Below are positions 49,656-59,051 of a stretch of DNA of 64,000 nucleotides, one piece after another. Origin of the DNA: Halomonas sp. SpR8 (lineage in GTDB: Bacteria > Pseudomonadota > Gammaproteobacteria > Pseudomonadales > Halomonadaceae); assembly GCF_031010195.1 (NCBI RefSeq), contig NZ_JAUAMC010000001.1, positions 709,175 to 773,174 of the forward strand, written 5' to 3'. How positions within the stretch are numbered: the first letter of the stretch is position 1; every line of letters starts with the position of its first letter. Position numbers and translations under genes: made by a program. The notes under the pieces were generated by a model, which saw only the letters and a list, made by a program, of their open reading frames with translations, searched no databases and had not been told where the DNA came from.

Positions 49656-49994
49656 TTATTGGGCGTCACCTTCGATAAGACTGTATTGCTTGAGTTTTTT
49701 GCGCAGGGTGCCACGGTTAAGGCCGAGCACGTCAGCGGCCCGGGTCTGATTACCGTCGGTATGCTCTAGTACGCAGGCCAGTAATGGCGCTTCTACTTCG
49801 GCCATCACCATGGCGTACAGATCGGTAGCCTGACTGCCATCGAGATGCTCGAAGTAACGGCGCATGGCGGTTTCCACGGCCTCACGAAGCGGCTGAGGTG
49901 GCGTGCTAGTAGCGGAGTCAGCCAACGTGCCCACCAACTGAGTGGAAGTGACGCCGGAATAGGTATCGCTAGAGAGAAGATCGCGTTCAGTCAT
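49656..49994 (-). CDS. fis: Nucleoid protein Fis
   Basis: A 112-residue Fis: C-terminal HTH NQTRAADVLGLNRGTLRKKLKQY is almost identical to the family. The N-terminus is longer than in E. coli (98 residues). ATG at 49994 overlaps the dusB stop as ATGA, the usual dusB-fis coupling. Fis shapes chromatin and activates rRNA transcription. Confidence 0.95.
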   Translation of the reverse strand: MTERDLLSSDTYSGVTSTQLVGTLADSATSTPPQPLREAVETAMRRYFEHLDGSQATDLYAMVMAEVEAPLLACVLEHTDGNQTRAADVLGLNRGTLRKKLKQYSLIEGDAQ

Positions 49995-51031
49995 GCAGCA
50001 TAGCTTCCTTTGGCTAGCAAACGCGTGGCGGCGTCTTCGGCGGCCATCGCGTCGTTGATCCAATCTAATTGCGTTTCAGGTGATGCCAACACATTGAACT
50101 GCTGCTTAAGCGCGCGCTGTTGGGGCTGCGTAAAGCGTGGGTCCTCGTTGAGATACCAGCCGATATGTTTACGCGCTATACGTACGCCCATTGTGGTGCC
50201 GTAAAACTCGTGGAGCGCTTTCAGGTGCCCATGCAGCACCTGATGGCGTTCTCTAAGGCTGGGTAACGCCATCCGCACACCGTGTTGAAGATAATGGTTG
50301 ATCTGATGAAAGATCCACGGGTTGCCCTGTGCGCCACGGCCTACCATTACGGCATCAGCACCGGTATAAGCGAGTACCTCGGCGGCTTTTTCAGCACTTG
50401 TTATGTCGCCGTTAGCAATCACTGGTATCGAGAGGTGAGATTTGATCTCAGCAATCGTGTCGTACTCTGCCTGTCCAGTATAGCGCTGCTGACGATGTCG
50501 GCCATGTACGGCTAGCGATTGAATGCCTGCTGACTCGGCAATTTGGGCAATTCGCAGGCCGTTATTGGATTCAGCGCACCAGCCAGTGCGAATTTTAAGC
50601 GTTACGGGAATGTCGACGGCGGCCACAACAGCGTCGAGAATTTCCGCCACCAGCGCCTCATCGCGGAGCAAAGCGGAACCGGCGGCTTTGTTGCACACCT
50701 TTTTAGCCGGGCAGCCCATATTGATGTCAATAATTTGTGCGCCCAGTTCGGCATTCAGCCGAGCCGCTTGGGCGAGCATATCCGCATCGCCTCCGGCAAT
50801 TTGTACCACCCGTGGGTCGGGTTCACCGCGGTGGTCCATACGCAGCTGCGATTTGCGTGTATGCCACAGGCTCGGGTCGGCAGTGACCATTTCACCCACC
50901 ACCCAGCCAGCTCCAAGCCGCCGGCATAGCTGACGAAAAGGGCGGTCGGTGACGCCAGCCATTGGCGCAAGCATTACCCGGTTCGGTAGCTCATACGGCC
51001 CAATAGTGGGTAATGTAGTGGTTGAGGTCAT
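49991..51031 (-). CDS. dusB: tRNA-dihydrouridine synthase B
   Basis: A 346-residue FMN enzyme: PYELPNRVMLAPMAGVTDRPFR, DINMGCPAKKVCNKAAGSALL (catalytic Cys) and AVMVGRGAQGNPWIF. Forms an operon with fis. Preceded by a 15-bp duplication at 51041. Confidence 0.96.
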   Translation of the reverse strand: MTSTTTLPTIGPYELPNRVMLAPMAGVTDRPFRQLCRRLGAGWVVGEMVTADPSLWHTRKSQLRMDHRGEPDPRVVQIAGGDADMLAQAARLNAELGAQIIDINMGCPAKKVCNKAAGSALLRDEALVAEILDAVVAAVDIPVTLKIRTGWCAESNNGLRIAQIAESAGIQSLAVHGRHRQQRYTGQAEYDTIAEIKSHLSIPVIANGDITSAEKAAEVLAYTGADAVMVGRGAQGNPWIFHQINHYLQHGVRMALPSLRERHQVLHGHLKALHEFYGTTMGVRIARKHIGWYLNEDPRFTQPQQRALKQQFNVLASPETQLDWINDAMAAEDAATRLLAKGSYAA

Positions 51032-51040
51032 GGCGCGGGC

Positions 51041-51070
51041 TTTGTGTTTGCTAGATTTGTGTTTGCTAGA
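51041..51070. repeat. Two exact 15-bp tandem repeats upstream of dusB
   Basis: TTTGTGTTTGCTAGA repeated exactly twice, beginning 10 bases from the dusB start codon. Confidence 0.85.
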
Positions 51071-51158
51071 CTATATGAGTGAACTGGCGGCGAGTAGACG
51101 CTTACAAGGGGCGACATGATACGCCTACTCGACGATAGGGTGAAGGCTGATTGCCTCT

Positions 51159-52073
51159 TTAGCTTGGACGCTGGCCGTTTAGTCGCACCCAGCCTTCACG
51201 CACCACCGGCTCTTCCATGCAGATGCCTTGTGCTATATAGGCTTGATAAACCTCATCGGCTTGATTGGCTAGGATGCCTGAAAGCGCAAGTCGACCGCCG
51301 GGCGCGACATGCCCCGCAATCATTGGCGCTAGCTCAACCAGCGGGCCCGCCAAGATATTGGCGGTCACGATAGGGTAGTCGCCACCATCGCTTAACTGCT
51401 CAGGGTAGTAGAGAGTTAAAGCCGGCTCGGCAATAGCGTTACGCTCGGCGTTGTCACGGCTGGCCTGAAGTGCCTGAGGGTCAATGTCGGTGGCATCAGC
51501 GTGGCTGGCACCCAGTTTTAGCGCAGCAATGGCGAGAATGCCCGAACCACAACCCACATCCAGCACTGTCTGCTGTGCTAAATGTCCATCCACCGCAAGT
51601 TCATCTAGCCACTCTAAACACAGTGCCGTCGTAGGATGTGTGCCGGTGCCAAAAGCAAGACCAGGATCGAGGATTAGGTTAACGGCATCCGCCTCAGGGG
51701 GTTCGTGCCAGCTAGGCACAATCCAAAGGCGCTGGCCCATACGCAGCGGGGTGAAGTCATCCATCCACTCGCGTTCCCAGTCACGGTCGGCTAGCAGTTC
51801 ATACTCGATGGTGGGGCAGGGTTCGTCAGGCTGCTGCTCGGCCCAGGCGGCTGCAATCCTCTCAAGCATGCTCTCGACGCCTTCGAGGTCGTCATATAGT
51901 CCGGTTAGTATGGTGTCTTCCCAAAGCGGTGTGGTGCCACGCTCGGGCTCAAACACAGGGTCGTCGTGGGCGTCTTGAAGCCCAATAGCCGTCGCCCCCT
52001 CTTCAAGCAGCAGTTCTTCGAGGAATTCTACCTGCTCGGGGACGACATGAGCTTTGAGTTGAAGCCAGGGCAT
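51159..52073 (-). CDS. prmA: Ribosomal protein L11 methyltransferase
   Basis: A 304-residue SAM methyltransferase: VLDVGCGSGILAIAALKLGA motif I, FGTGTHPTT upstream and IVTANILAGPLVELAP motif post-II. Start at 52073. Downstream of accC by 141 bases. Confidence 0.95.
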   Translation of the reverse strand: MPWLQLKAHVVPEQVEFLEELLLEEGATAIGLQDAHDDPVFEPERGTTPLWEDTILTGLYDDLEGVESMLERIAAAWAEQQPDEPCPTIEYELLADRDWEREWMDDFTPLRMGQRLWIVPSWHEPPEADAVNLILDPGLAFGTGTHPTTALCLEWLDELAVDGHLAQQTVLDVGCGSGILAIAALKLGASHADATDIDPQALQASRDNAERNAIAEPALTLYYPEQLSDGGDYPIVTANILAGPLVELAPMIAGHVAPGGRLALSGILANQADEVYQAYIAQGICMEEPVVREGWVRLNGQRPS

Positions 52074-52152
52074 GAAGGTTCTCCGCAAGGCGATTTAAAG
52101 GCAGGTGCAGGAAAGACACGCTCAGTCAAGACGCATCCAATAAAGACACAGA

Positions 52153-52174
52153 CGGGGTGGACATGGCCACCCCG
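52153..52174 (-). terminator. Possible terminator after accC
   Basis: Perfect eight-pair stem CGGGGTGG/CCACCCCG with a six-base loop; the following minus-strand bases are only moderately T-rich. Confidence 0.45.
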
Positions 52175-52214
52175 CTGGGTATCAAGCAATTCGCTGGAAA
52201 GGCTTAGAGCGGCG

Positions 52215-53555
52215 TTAACTGCCGAGTTTCTTTTCCAGGTAGTGAATGTTGACACCGCCTTGACGGAAGTAGCTGTCGCGCACCAGATCTTTTTGCAGGT
52301 CGATATTGGTTTTAATGCCTTCCACGAGCAGTTCGTCGAGGGCATTGCGCATTCGCGTTAGGGCTATTTCGCGATCGGCTCCCCAGGTGATCAATTTACC
52401 GATCAGAGAGTCATAGTGCGGTGGCACGGTGTAGCCGGTATAGAGGTGGGAATCCATTCGGACGCCTAAACCACCAGGTGCATGAAATAGCGTTACCTTG
52501 CCGGGTGAAGGCATAAAGGTGCGTGAGTCTTCGGCGTTGATCCGACACTCAAAGGCGTGGCCATTGAGCTGTACATCTTCCTGGCGAATTGACAGTGGCA
52601 GACCGGAGGCAATGCGCAACTGTTCTTTAACAATATCCACGCCGGTCACCATTTCGGTAACCGGGTGCTCAACCTGAACGCGGGTATTCATCTCAATGAA
52701 GAAGTACTCACCGTCTTCGTACAGGAATTCAAACGTACCGGCGCCGCGGTAGTTGATCTTGATACATGCCTGACGGCACGCTTCCAGTACCTGGGCGCGG
52801 GCTTCGGGATCAAGGCCTGGTGCTGGGGCTTCTTCCAACACTTTTTGATGACGACGCTGTAGCGAGCAATCGCGGTCGTAAAGATGAATCGCGTTGCCTT
52901 GGCCGTCAGCAAGCACCTGAACTTCAACATGGCGAGGCTTTTCAAGGAATTTTTCCATGTAAACCGTGCCGTCGCCAAAGGCGGCGTGTGCCTCAGTGCG
53001 GGTAACGGTAATCGCCGAAAGCAGGTGCCCCTCGGTGTGCACCACGCGCATACCGCGACCGCCGCCCCCAGAAGCGGCTTTAATAATAACCGGGTAGCCG
53101 ATTCGGCGTGCCGTGGCTAAATTAGTCTCATCGTCATCACCTAACGGGCCATCAGAGCCTGGCACAGTAGGAACGCCCGCTTCCTTCATGGATTGAATTG
53201 CACTGACTTTATCGCCCATCAGGCGAATGGTCTCAGCGCGAGGGCCAATAAAGGTAAATCCAGAGCGCTCAACCTGCTCGGCAAAGTTGGCGTTTTCAGA
53301 TAAAAAGCCGTAGCCGGGATGAATAGCGGTTGAGTCAGTGACTTCGGCCGCGCTGATCAGGGCCGGGATATTCAAATAAGACTGCGCTGACGATGCCGGT
53401 CCGATACACACGGCTTCATCTGCCAGGCGAACATGCATGAGTTCACGATCAGCCTTGGAGTGTACCGCTACGGTTTTAATGCCCAGCTCTTTACAGGCCC
53501 GTAAGATGCGAAGGGCAATCTCGCCGCGATTCGCGATAAGTACCTTGTCCAGCAT
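52215..53555 (-). CDS. accC: Acetyl-CoA carboxylase, biotin carboxylase
   Basis: A 446-residue ATP-grasp enzyme carboxylating biotin on Acc[28 protein letters not shown] phosphate-binding loop, [14 protein letters not shown] and [11 protein letters not shown] are canonical. Follows accB by 31 bases as in the usual accBC operon. Confidence 0.98.
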   Translation of the reverse strand: MLDKVLIANRGEIALRILRACKELGIKTVAVHSKADRELMHVRLADEAVCIGPASSAQSYLNIPALISAAEVTDSTAIHPGYGFLSENANFAEQVERSGFTFIGPRAETIRLMGDKVSAIQSMKEAGVPTVPGSDGPLGDDDETNLATARRIGYPVIIKAASGGGGRGMRVVHTEGHLLSAITVTRTEAHAAFGDGTVYMEKFLEKPRHVEVQVLADGQGNAIHLYDRDCSLQRRHQKVLEEAPAPGLDPEARAQVLEACRQACIKINYRGAGTFEFLYEDGEYFFIEMNTRVQVEHPVTEMVTGVDIVKEQLRIASGLPLSIRQEDVQLNGHAFECRINAEDSRTFMPSPGKVTLFHAPGGLGVRMDSHLYTGYTVPPHYDSLIGKLITWGADREIALTRMRNALDELLVEGIKTNIDLQKDLVRDSYFRQGGVNIHYLEKKLGS

Positions 53556-53586
53556 GGGAGAGTCCACCCGTGTTGAAAATGAAAGA

Positions 53587-54060
53587 TTAAGCGATAACGA
53601 TCATGGGTTGATCGAATTCTACCGGTTCGCCATCTTCCACCAGAATGGCTTCCACCACACCGTCGCGATCGGCTTCAATCTGGTTCATCATTTTCATGGC
53701 TTCAATGATGCATACGGTGTCGCCCTGTTTGACGGTATCGCCAACTTCTACAAACGATTTTGCGCCCGGTGCCGGGCTGCGGTAGAAGGTACCGACCATG
53801 GGCGAGTTGACTGCTTCGCCACGGTAGCTAACGCCCTGAGGCTCAGCTTCAGCAGCAGGCGGTGCCGCAGGAGCGCCTGTCGCGGGAGCTGGTGCGTAGC
53901 CAGGCTGCTGCGCATATTGGGGCATAGGCTGTGGCTGCCACGAGGCACCATTCGGATGGCGGCTGATACGTACTGACTCTTCGCCTTCCTGAATTTCAAT
54001 CTCGCTAATGTTGGATTCTTCGAGCAGTTCAATCAGTTTCTTAACTTTACGGATATCCAT
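53587..54060 (-). CDS. accB: Biotin carboxyl carrier protein
   Basis: A 157-residue BCCP: N-terminal [16 protein letters not shown], a Pro/Ala-rich linker (residues 44-75), and C-terminal biotinyl domain with [15 protein letters not shown], lysine in MKM being biotinylated. Confidence 0.97.
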   Translation of the reverse strand: MDIRKVKKLIELLEESNISEIEIQEGEESVRISRHPNGASWQPQPMPQYAQQPGYAPAPATGAPAAPPAAEAEPQGVSYRGEAVNSPMVGTFYRSPAPGAKSFVEVGDTVKQGDTVCIIEAMKMMNQIEADRDGVVEAILVEDGEPVEFDQPMIVIA

Positions 54061-54405
54061 GGCACAGCCCCATCAATGGCATAAAAAGGTTATGAAAATT
54101 TAAACACAGAGCAAATTCGCCGAATCGGCAAAGCGCTGTAGGCGTTTCGTTAAGCGCAGTAAACCAAATTTAAAAGCGAGGAGAACGCTGCATGTTAGTG
54201 AACGTTACCCTGTTCTCACCGCTAAAAAAGCAAATTTTTAGCTTATATGGGAGCGAAGTTTGCCGAAAAAGTGCGAGGATGTCCAGCAACTGTCTAAGCT
54301 CCCAACTAGATCACACGGATAGTGTGAAATTAAACAACCGTTTGACGATGTTTGCGCCAGAAGGCTTATTTAGCGCTTTAATGCGCTATTAGAAAAGAGT
54401 GAGAA
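54061..54405. other. Gap between dsbD and accB with accB leader
   Basis: 345 bases. Must hold the accBC promoter, which I cannot place with confidence. An inverted repeat TCACAC-N5-GTGTGA (54311-54327) could be an operator. A plus-strand frame (54192-54392) has no recognisable product and its SD (GCGAGGAGAACG) is unconvincing support for a gene. Confidence 0.5.
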
Positions 54406-56265
54406 TTAGCTATTCGCAAGCCACTGGCTCACGGACTCAAGGTGTTCTTGCAACTGCTCGGCAGTCACCTCGCCTTGAATACGCGCATCACGAATCTCAT
54501 GGCCTTGGCTAAAAAACAGCAGGCTGGGCGGGCCAAAGAGGCTAAACCGGTCAAGCAGCTCGCGGCTTTGTGGATTGGTATCGGTGACATCGGCAGCAAT
54601 TAAGGTGTAATCGCTTAGCGCCGCGGAGACCCGTGGGTCGGGGTAGACATCACGCTCCAGTAGTTTGCATGAAATACACCAGTCGGCGGTAAAGTGGACG
54701 AACACCGATTGGTTCGCGCCGCCAGCGTTATCAATGGCCTCTTCAAGCGCAGCTAAATTATCTACCTCAATAAAATCGAGAGCTTGCGCCTGTGACCCTT
54801 CGGAAACACTGTAAGCGGTAGCCAATGGACGCAGCGGGTTGCTGCCGCCTTGGGCTGCGCCGATTACCAGCACGACTCCCCACGCTAGCAGCATAAGCCC
54901 CAGCGTTTGGCGTGCCCGCGGCCAGCCCTGTGGCTGATTGAAATTCAGTGCCCCCAACGCCAGTGCTGTGCCAATCGCTAGCGCTGCCCATAGCAGTAGC
55001 GCAATGGGGGCGGCCACTAAACGCTCAATCATCCAAATGGCGACGCCCAGCAGCAGCAGTCCAAAGGCGATTTTCACTCCGTTCATCCAAGCGCCTGACC
55101 GGGGCAGCAGCGTGGCGCCAAAGGTGCCGACCAAAAGCAGCGGTACGCCCATGCCAAGGCCCAGCGCAAATAGCACCGCGCCGCCCATGGCCGCATCGCC
55201 GGTTGACGATATAAAGACCAGCGCTCCGGCCAAAGGTGCTGTTACACAGGGCGACACCACAAGCACTGAAAGGGCGCCTGCCACGGCTAAGCCCGCCGGG
55301 CCACTGTGCTGTGCACGCGCCTGCCAGGCGTCAATTCGGTTGGTTAAACGAGGTGACAGGTTCAAATTAAATGCCCCAAACATCGCTAGGGCAAACAGTG
55401 TGAAAAGCCCGGCAAAGGTGATTAACACAGGGGCCGACTGCAAACGGGCCTGAAGATTAAGCCCGGCGCCAAATAGCCCCATTAACACACCGACCAGTGC
55501 GTAAGTGAGCGCCATACCTATGACATAGCTGAACGAGAGTGCAAGGGCGCGCGGGCGCGTAGGATTTTGGCCCACTATAATTGAAGAGAGAATCGGGATC
55601 ATCGGCAGCACGCAGGGCGTAAAGGTGAGCCCTAGGCCAGCTATAAAAAACAGCCCCAGTGCGAGCGGCAAGCTAGCATCGCTAATCAATGCGCTAAAGC
55701 GGCTGTCTTCGCTTTGGGGAGCAGAAAAATCTCTTTGGATGGAGGTACCAGGTGCCGCATTACCTGCAGCGTTATCGGCTTGCCAGTTAGCGAATTGGCT
55801 GGGTGGCTGAGTTTCACTGGCCTCTAGGCTGGTTTGCTCCGGCGGGTAACAGAGGCCAGCGTCGGCGCAGCCTTGAAACGTTAATGTAATGCTAAGAGGA
55901 CCTGAGTAAGCCGCGTCTAGGGGCGCTTCAAACACCAACTGATCCCTGAATACATAGACATCGCCCATGAACTCATCATTGGTGAAGGTGCCCTGGGGGA
56001 TTTCTGGCTCGCCGAGTGTCACGCTTTCCGTTTGGCTGGAAACAGCAAACTGATGCCGATAAAGATAGTAGCCGTCGGCGATATCCATCCCTATATAGAG
56101 CGTATCGCCATCGTGCCAAGCCGTCGGCTGGAAAGCCTCGGTGACAGGTAAAAATTCGTCTTGATTACTGGAAGAGGAGAACCACTGGGCGTGGGCGCCG
56201 AATGGTAACCAAACGAGAAACAAAACCAGTAAAGGAAATAGGCTTAGGCGTTTAAAAGAGAACAC
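54406..56265 (-). CDS. dsbD: Thiol:disulfide interchange protein DsbD
   Basis: A 619-residue inner-membrane electron conduit keeping periplasmic isomerases reduced. Signal peptide, N-terminal immunoglobulin-like domain with FQGCADAGLCYPPEQ (active Cys pair), eight-helix central domain with LTFTPCVLPMIPIL and VVSPCVTAPLAGAL (redox Cys), and a C-terminal thioredoxin-like domain with FTADWCISCKLLE (CxxC). Confidence 0.96.
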   Translation of the reverse strand: MFSFKRLSLFPLLVLFLVWLPFGAHAQWFSSSSNQDEFLPVTEAFQPTAWHDGDTLYIGMDIADGYYLYRHQFAVSSQTESVTLGEPEIPQGTFTNDEFMGDVYVFRDQLVFEAPLDAAYSGPLSITLTFQGCADAGLCYPPEQTSLEASETQPPSQFANWQADNAAGNAAPGTSIQRDFSAPQSEDSRFSALISDASLPLALGLFFIAGLGLTFTPCVLPMIPILSSIIVGQNPTRPRALALSFSYVIGMALTYALVGVLMGLFGAGLNLQARLQSAPVLITFAGLFTLFALAMFGAFNLNLSPRLTNRIDAWQARAQHSGPAGLAVAGALSVLVVSPCVTAPLAGALVFISSTGDAAMGGAVLFALGLGMGVPLLLVGTFGATLLPRSGAWMNGVKIAFGLLLLGVAIWMIERLVAAPIALLLWAALAIGTALALGALNFNQPQGWPRARQTLGLMLLAWGVVLVIGAAQGGSNPLRPLATAYSVSEGSQAQALDFIEVDNLAALEEAIDNAGGANQSVFVHFTADWCISCKLLERDVYPDPRVSAALSDYTLIAADVTDTNPQSRELLDRFSLFGPPSLLFFSQGHEIRDARIQGEVTAEQLQEHLESVSQWLANS

Positions 56266-56403
56266 GGTGCGTCCTTAATCAATGGCAGCGCAAAGTAAGG
56301 CGAATAGCATACCGCATACTTAAAACCCTGAGACATACGCTGCGGTGACGTGACGCGCCCATTAATAGCACGTTAATTCTGGCATTATAAATCCTGGCAA
56401 TAC

Positions 56404-56427
56404 AAAAAGGTCGCCCGAAGGCGACCT
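56404..56427 (-). terminator. Rho-independent terminator of ppa
   Basis: Perfect eight-pair stem AGGTCGCC/GGCGACCT with TTCG tetraloop and five T on the minus strand. Confidence 0.92.
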
Positions 56428-56456
56428 CTCAAGTCCACAGGAAGAGCTTTAAACGA

Positions 56457-56987
56457 TTACGCTTTCTGGTAAGCAGTAACCGATTTTTCAATCGCTTTGC
56501 GCGCCGCGTCGGCACCTTCCCAAGATTCAACTTTCACCCATTTGCCTTTTTCGAGATCTTTGTAGTTCTCGAAGAAGTGAGCGATCTGCTGACGCAACAG
56601 CTCAGGCAGGTCAGTCACTTCCTGAATGTCATCATAGAGCGAGCTTAGCTTGGCGTGGGGTACGCAGATCAATTTAGCATCTTCGCCGGCTTCGTCGGTC
56701 ATATTCAAAATGCCAACCGGGCGCGCGCGAATGATACTACCAGGTTGAACCGGGTGCGGCGTAACAACCAGCGCGTCAAGCGCGTCGCCATCGTCGGCCA
56801 GGGTATGCGGGATAAAGCCGTAGTTGGCGGGATAGAACATCGGCGTGGCCATAAAGCGGTCAACGAGGAGTGCGCCCATATCCTTATCAATTTCGTATTT
56901 GATCGGATCGTGATTGGCTGGAATTTCGATCACCACGTAAACGTCGTTGGGTAGATCTTTCCCGGCAGGGATATTGTCAAAGTTCAT
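56457..56987 (-). CDS. ppa: Inorganic pyrophosphatase (family I)
   Basis: A 176-residue Mg2+-dependent soluble PPase. [35 protein letters not shown] (DGDxLD catalytic signature) and [14 protein letters not shown] are conserved. Start at 56987 after GGAAGCAACG. Hydrolyses PPi that the nearby phosphofructokinase also uses. Confidence 0.96.
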   Translation of the reverse strand: MNFDNIPAGKDLPNDVYVVIEIPANHDPIKYEIDKDMGALLVDRFMATPMFYPANYGFIPHTLADDGDALDALVVTPHPVQPGSIIRARPVGILNMTDEAGEDAKLICVPHAKLSSLYDDIQEVTDLPELLRQQIAHFFENYKDLEKGKWVKVESWEGADAARKAIEKSVTAYQKA

Positions 56988-57257
56988 CGTTGCTTCCTTG
57001 GTAGTACTGTTGTGGCTAGACAATCGTATCAGAGGCGTTTATGGCGAAGAATTATACGAACATGACCGCGCGATTACCAATGCGATATAGGTGGCAGGTA
57101 AAAGTGGGTCAGCAAAGCGCTAATGTAATAGCGACGTTTGGTGGGCATCGCTTCTGCTTGGCTGTGTGTATCATAGGCAGGGTTGATTGATAGAGATTTT
57201 GACAGTGTTAGTTGACAGTGATGTCCTTTGATCAAGTCGGCAGCCTAGGAGGATGAC

Positions 57258-58973
57258 TTGTCGCACGCCCAGTTGCTCATTAGTTATGGTCAAGCGTTTG
57301 TCGCGCCCGATCGGCGTCTGCATCGCAGCTCAATGTCGGTGCGTTTCCCTGAGGCGCCGCTGCTGCGTGCTAAAGGCGGCTGCGCAGTTATCAGTGACTC
57401 TATTTCACGCAATACGATGGCCAAGCAGGCTGGCGATCTGAGTGTGCGCGGGTTTCTGGCTGACTACTTCTCAACCCCCGATCATTGGGATGTTAAAACC
57501 TCGGCAACTCGGGTTTTGCGCGCGTTGAATAGCTGGTGCTATAGCCAGAGCCAGCACGTTAAAGAGGGCAGTTTTGTTTCCTCTATGTCGGCCATGGTAT
57601 TTCGGGGTCGCGAAGCCCATCTGTTTCATATGGGTGACACGCTGGTGTTTCGTTTACGCGGCGCGGAGTTTGAGCAGCTAAGTCGCGATCATGTGACCGA
57701 TTTGGGCGGCTATCGCTACCCCTCCCGTGCATTGGGTATGGATGGTAGTGTCGACATCGACTATACCCACATTGCGGTGAAGCAGGGCGATCTGTTCCTG
57801 TTTACCACCCAGGGCGTGCGCGGCACACTGCTGCCTTCCGATTACGTGCGCTTAATTCGTCAGGACGCCAGTGATCTGGATGCCGCCTGTGAGCGGCTAG
57901 CCGATGAAGCCAAACAGCGTGCCCAGGATCGCGGCTACGGTGGCGATCAGTTCTGTTTCCAGCTGGTCCGTATCGATGAATTACCCGACGAGGTTACTGA
58001 GCATCCAGGGCAACTCTATGGCGATCTGCCGATCCCTCCTGAGCTGGCTCCCGGTGCCCGTTTAGACGGCCTGGAGGTGCTTGACGTGCTGTCACGAACG
58101 GCCCAGTCTCGGGTTTACCGCGTACGTGATGTACACAGTGAGCGGGAAATGGTCATGAAAGCCCCCAGCCCGGAGCTTTCGTTGCGCAATGCCTATCTTG
58201 AGCACTTTTTGCTCCAGCAGTGGGTGGTGGAGCGCGTTAACTCGCCTTTTGTGGTTAAAGTAATGGAGCCTTCGCGGCCTCGGCGCTACCTCTATTATCT
58301 GATGCAGCGGATTGAAGGCGAGACGCTGCGAGAGTGGGCAGAGCGCCATCCTCAGGCTAGCCTGACTCAGCGTTTAGATATCGCTAACCAGCTTGGCAAG
58401 GCGGTACAGGCGCTGCATCATCGGGAAATTATTCATCAGCAGATCAATCCCGATAATATTTTAATCGACCCGCACGGCAAGCTGGTGCTTACCGATTTTA
58501 GCGCTTGCCATATGCGCGATGGCGAAGGCCACCGCCACTCAAGTGAGCTGCTTCGTCAGATTGGCTTTAATGAGCACACTGCTCCCGAGTATGCTTTGGG
58601 GGACAGCATTGGTCGGCGCAGCGATCAGTACTCGTTAGCTTCCACTACTTACTGGCTGTTGACCGGGGCATTGCCGTATACACTGACGCCTAACCGGCTG
58701 CGCAGTCATACCGACCTTGAAGAGCTGACATACCGAAGTGCGCGCACGACCAACCCGGAAATTTCACCGGACTTGGATGACGCTCTGCGCCGCGCGCTGG
58801 ATCCTCAGCGGGCGCTGCGCTTTAGACGACTGTCAGAATTTTTGCATGCGCTAAGGGTGCCGTTGGGGCGACAGCCAAACCGGGAGGAGAGCCGTCAGGA
58901 ACCGCGGCGTTTTTGGCAGGGTGTGGCGGGGATACTGCTACTGCTGCTGGTTCTTTCCTGGCTGTTAAGGTAG
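57258..58973 (+). CDS. PP2C-phosphatase/serine-threonine kinase fusion, catalytically degraded
   Basis: A 571-residue bifunctional-family protein: PP2C-like N-terminal half (~1-240), kinase-like half (~265-540) and C-terminal membrane helix (GILLLLLVLSWLL). In family members I know the phosphatase half has NQDFxG, ADG and TDG aspartates; here the first is replaced by LHRSSMS, the second reads DSIS (47-50) and the third TQG (184-186), while GGDQ near 229 is kept. In the kinase half Lys301 remains (MVMKAP) but the catalytic loop HxDLKPxN is HQQINPDN (393-400), and DFG is DFS (413-415). Likely a pseudoenzyme scaffold. Start is TTG at 57258 behind AGGAGG with 5-base spacing. Confidence 0.85.
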   Translation: MSHAQLLISYGQAFVAPDRRLHRSSMSVRFPEAPLLRAKGGCAVISDSISRNTMAKQAGDLSVRGFLADYFSTPDHWDVKTSATRVLRALNSWCYSQSQHVKEGSFVSSMSAMVFRGREAHLFHMGDTLVFRLRGAEFEQLSRDHVTDLGGYRYPSRALGMDGSVDIDYTHIAVKQGDLFLFTTQGVRGTLLPSDYVRLIRQDASDLDAACERLADEAKQRAQDRGYGGDQFCFQLVRIDELPDEVTEHPGQLYGDLPIPPELAPGARLDGLEVLDVLSRTAQSRVYRVRDVHSEREMVMKAPSPELSLRNAYLEHFLLQQWVVERVNSPFVVKVMEPSRPRRYLYYLMQRIEGETLREWAERHPQASLTQRLDIANQLGKAVQALHHREIIHQQINPDNILIDPHGKLVLTDFSACHMRDGEGHRHSSELLRQIGFNEHTAPEYALGDSIGRRSDQYSLASTTYWLLTGALPYTLTPNRLRSHTDLEELTYRSARTTNPEISPDLDDALRRALDPQRALRFRRLSEFLHALRVPLGRQPNREESRQEPRRFWQGVAGILLLLLVLSWLLR

Positions 58974-58993
58974 TTAAGGTAGGAAAAGGCAAT

Positions 58994-59030
58994 AAAACGG
59001 GGCGATGAATCATTTCATCGCCCCGTTTTG
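58994..59030. terminator. Bidirectional terminator between the fusion gene and pfp
   Basis: Perfect 16-pair stem AAAACGGGGCGATGAA/TTCATCGCCCCGTTTT with TCAT loop. Confidence 0.92.
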
Positions 59031-59051
59031 TATGTCTGCTACGGCAATTGT

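Noticed and set aside
54192..54392. 66-codon frame upstream of accB on the plus strand
   Set aside because: No recognisable product and the composition is not convincingly coding; treated as accB leader.
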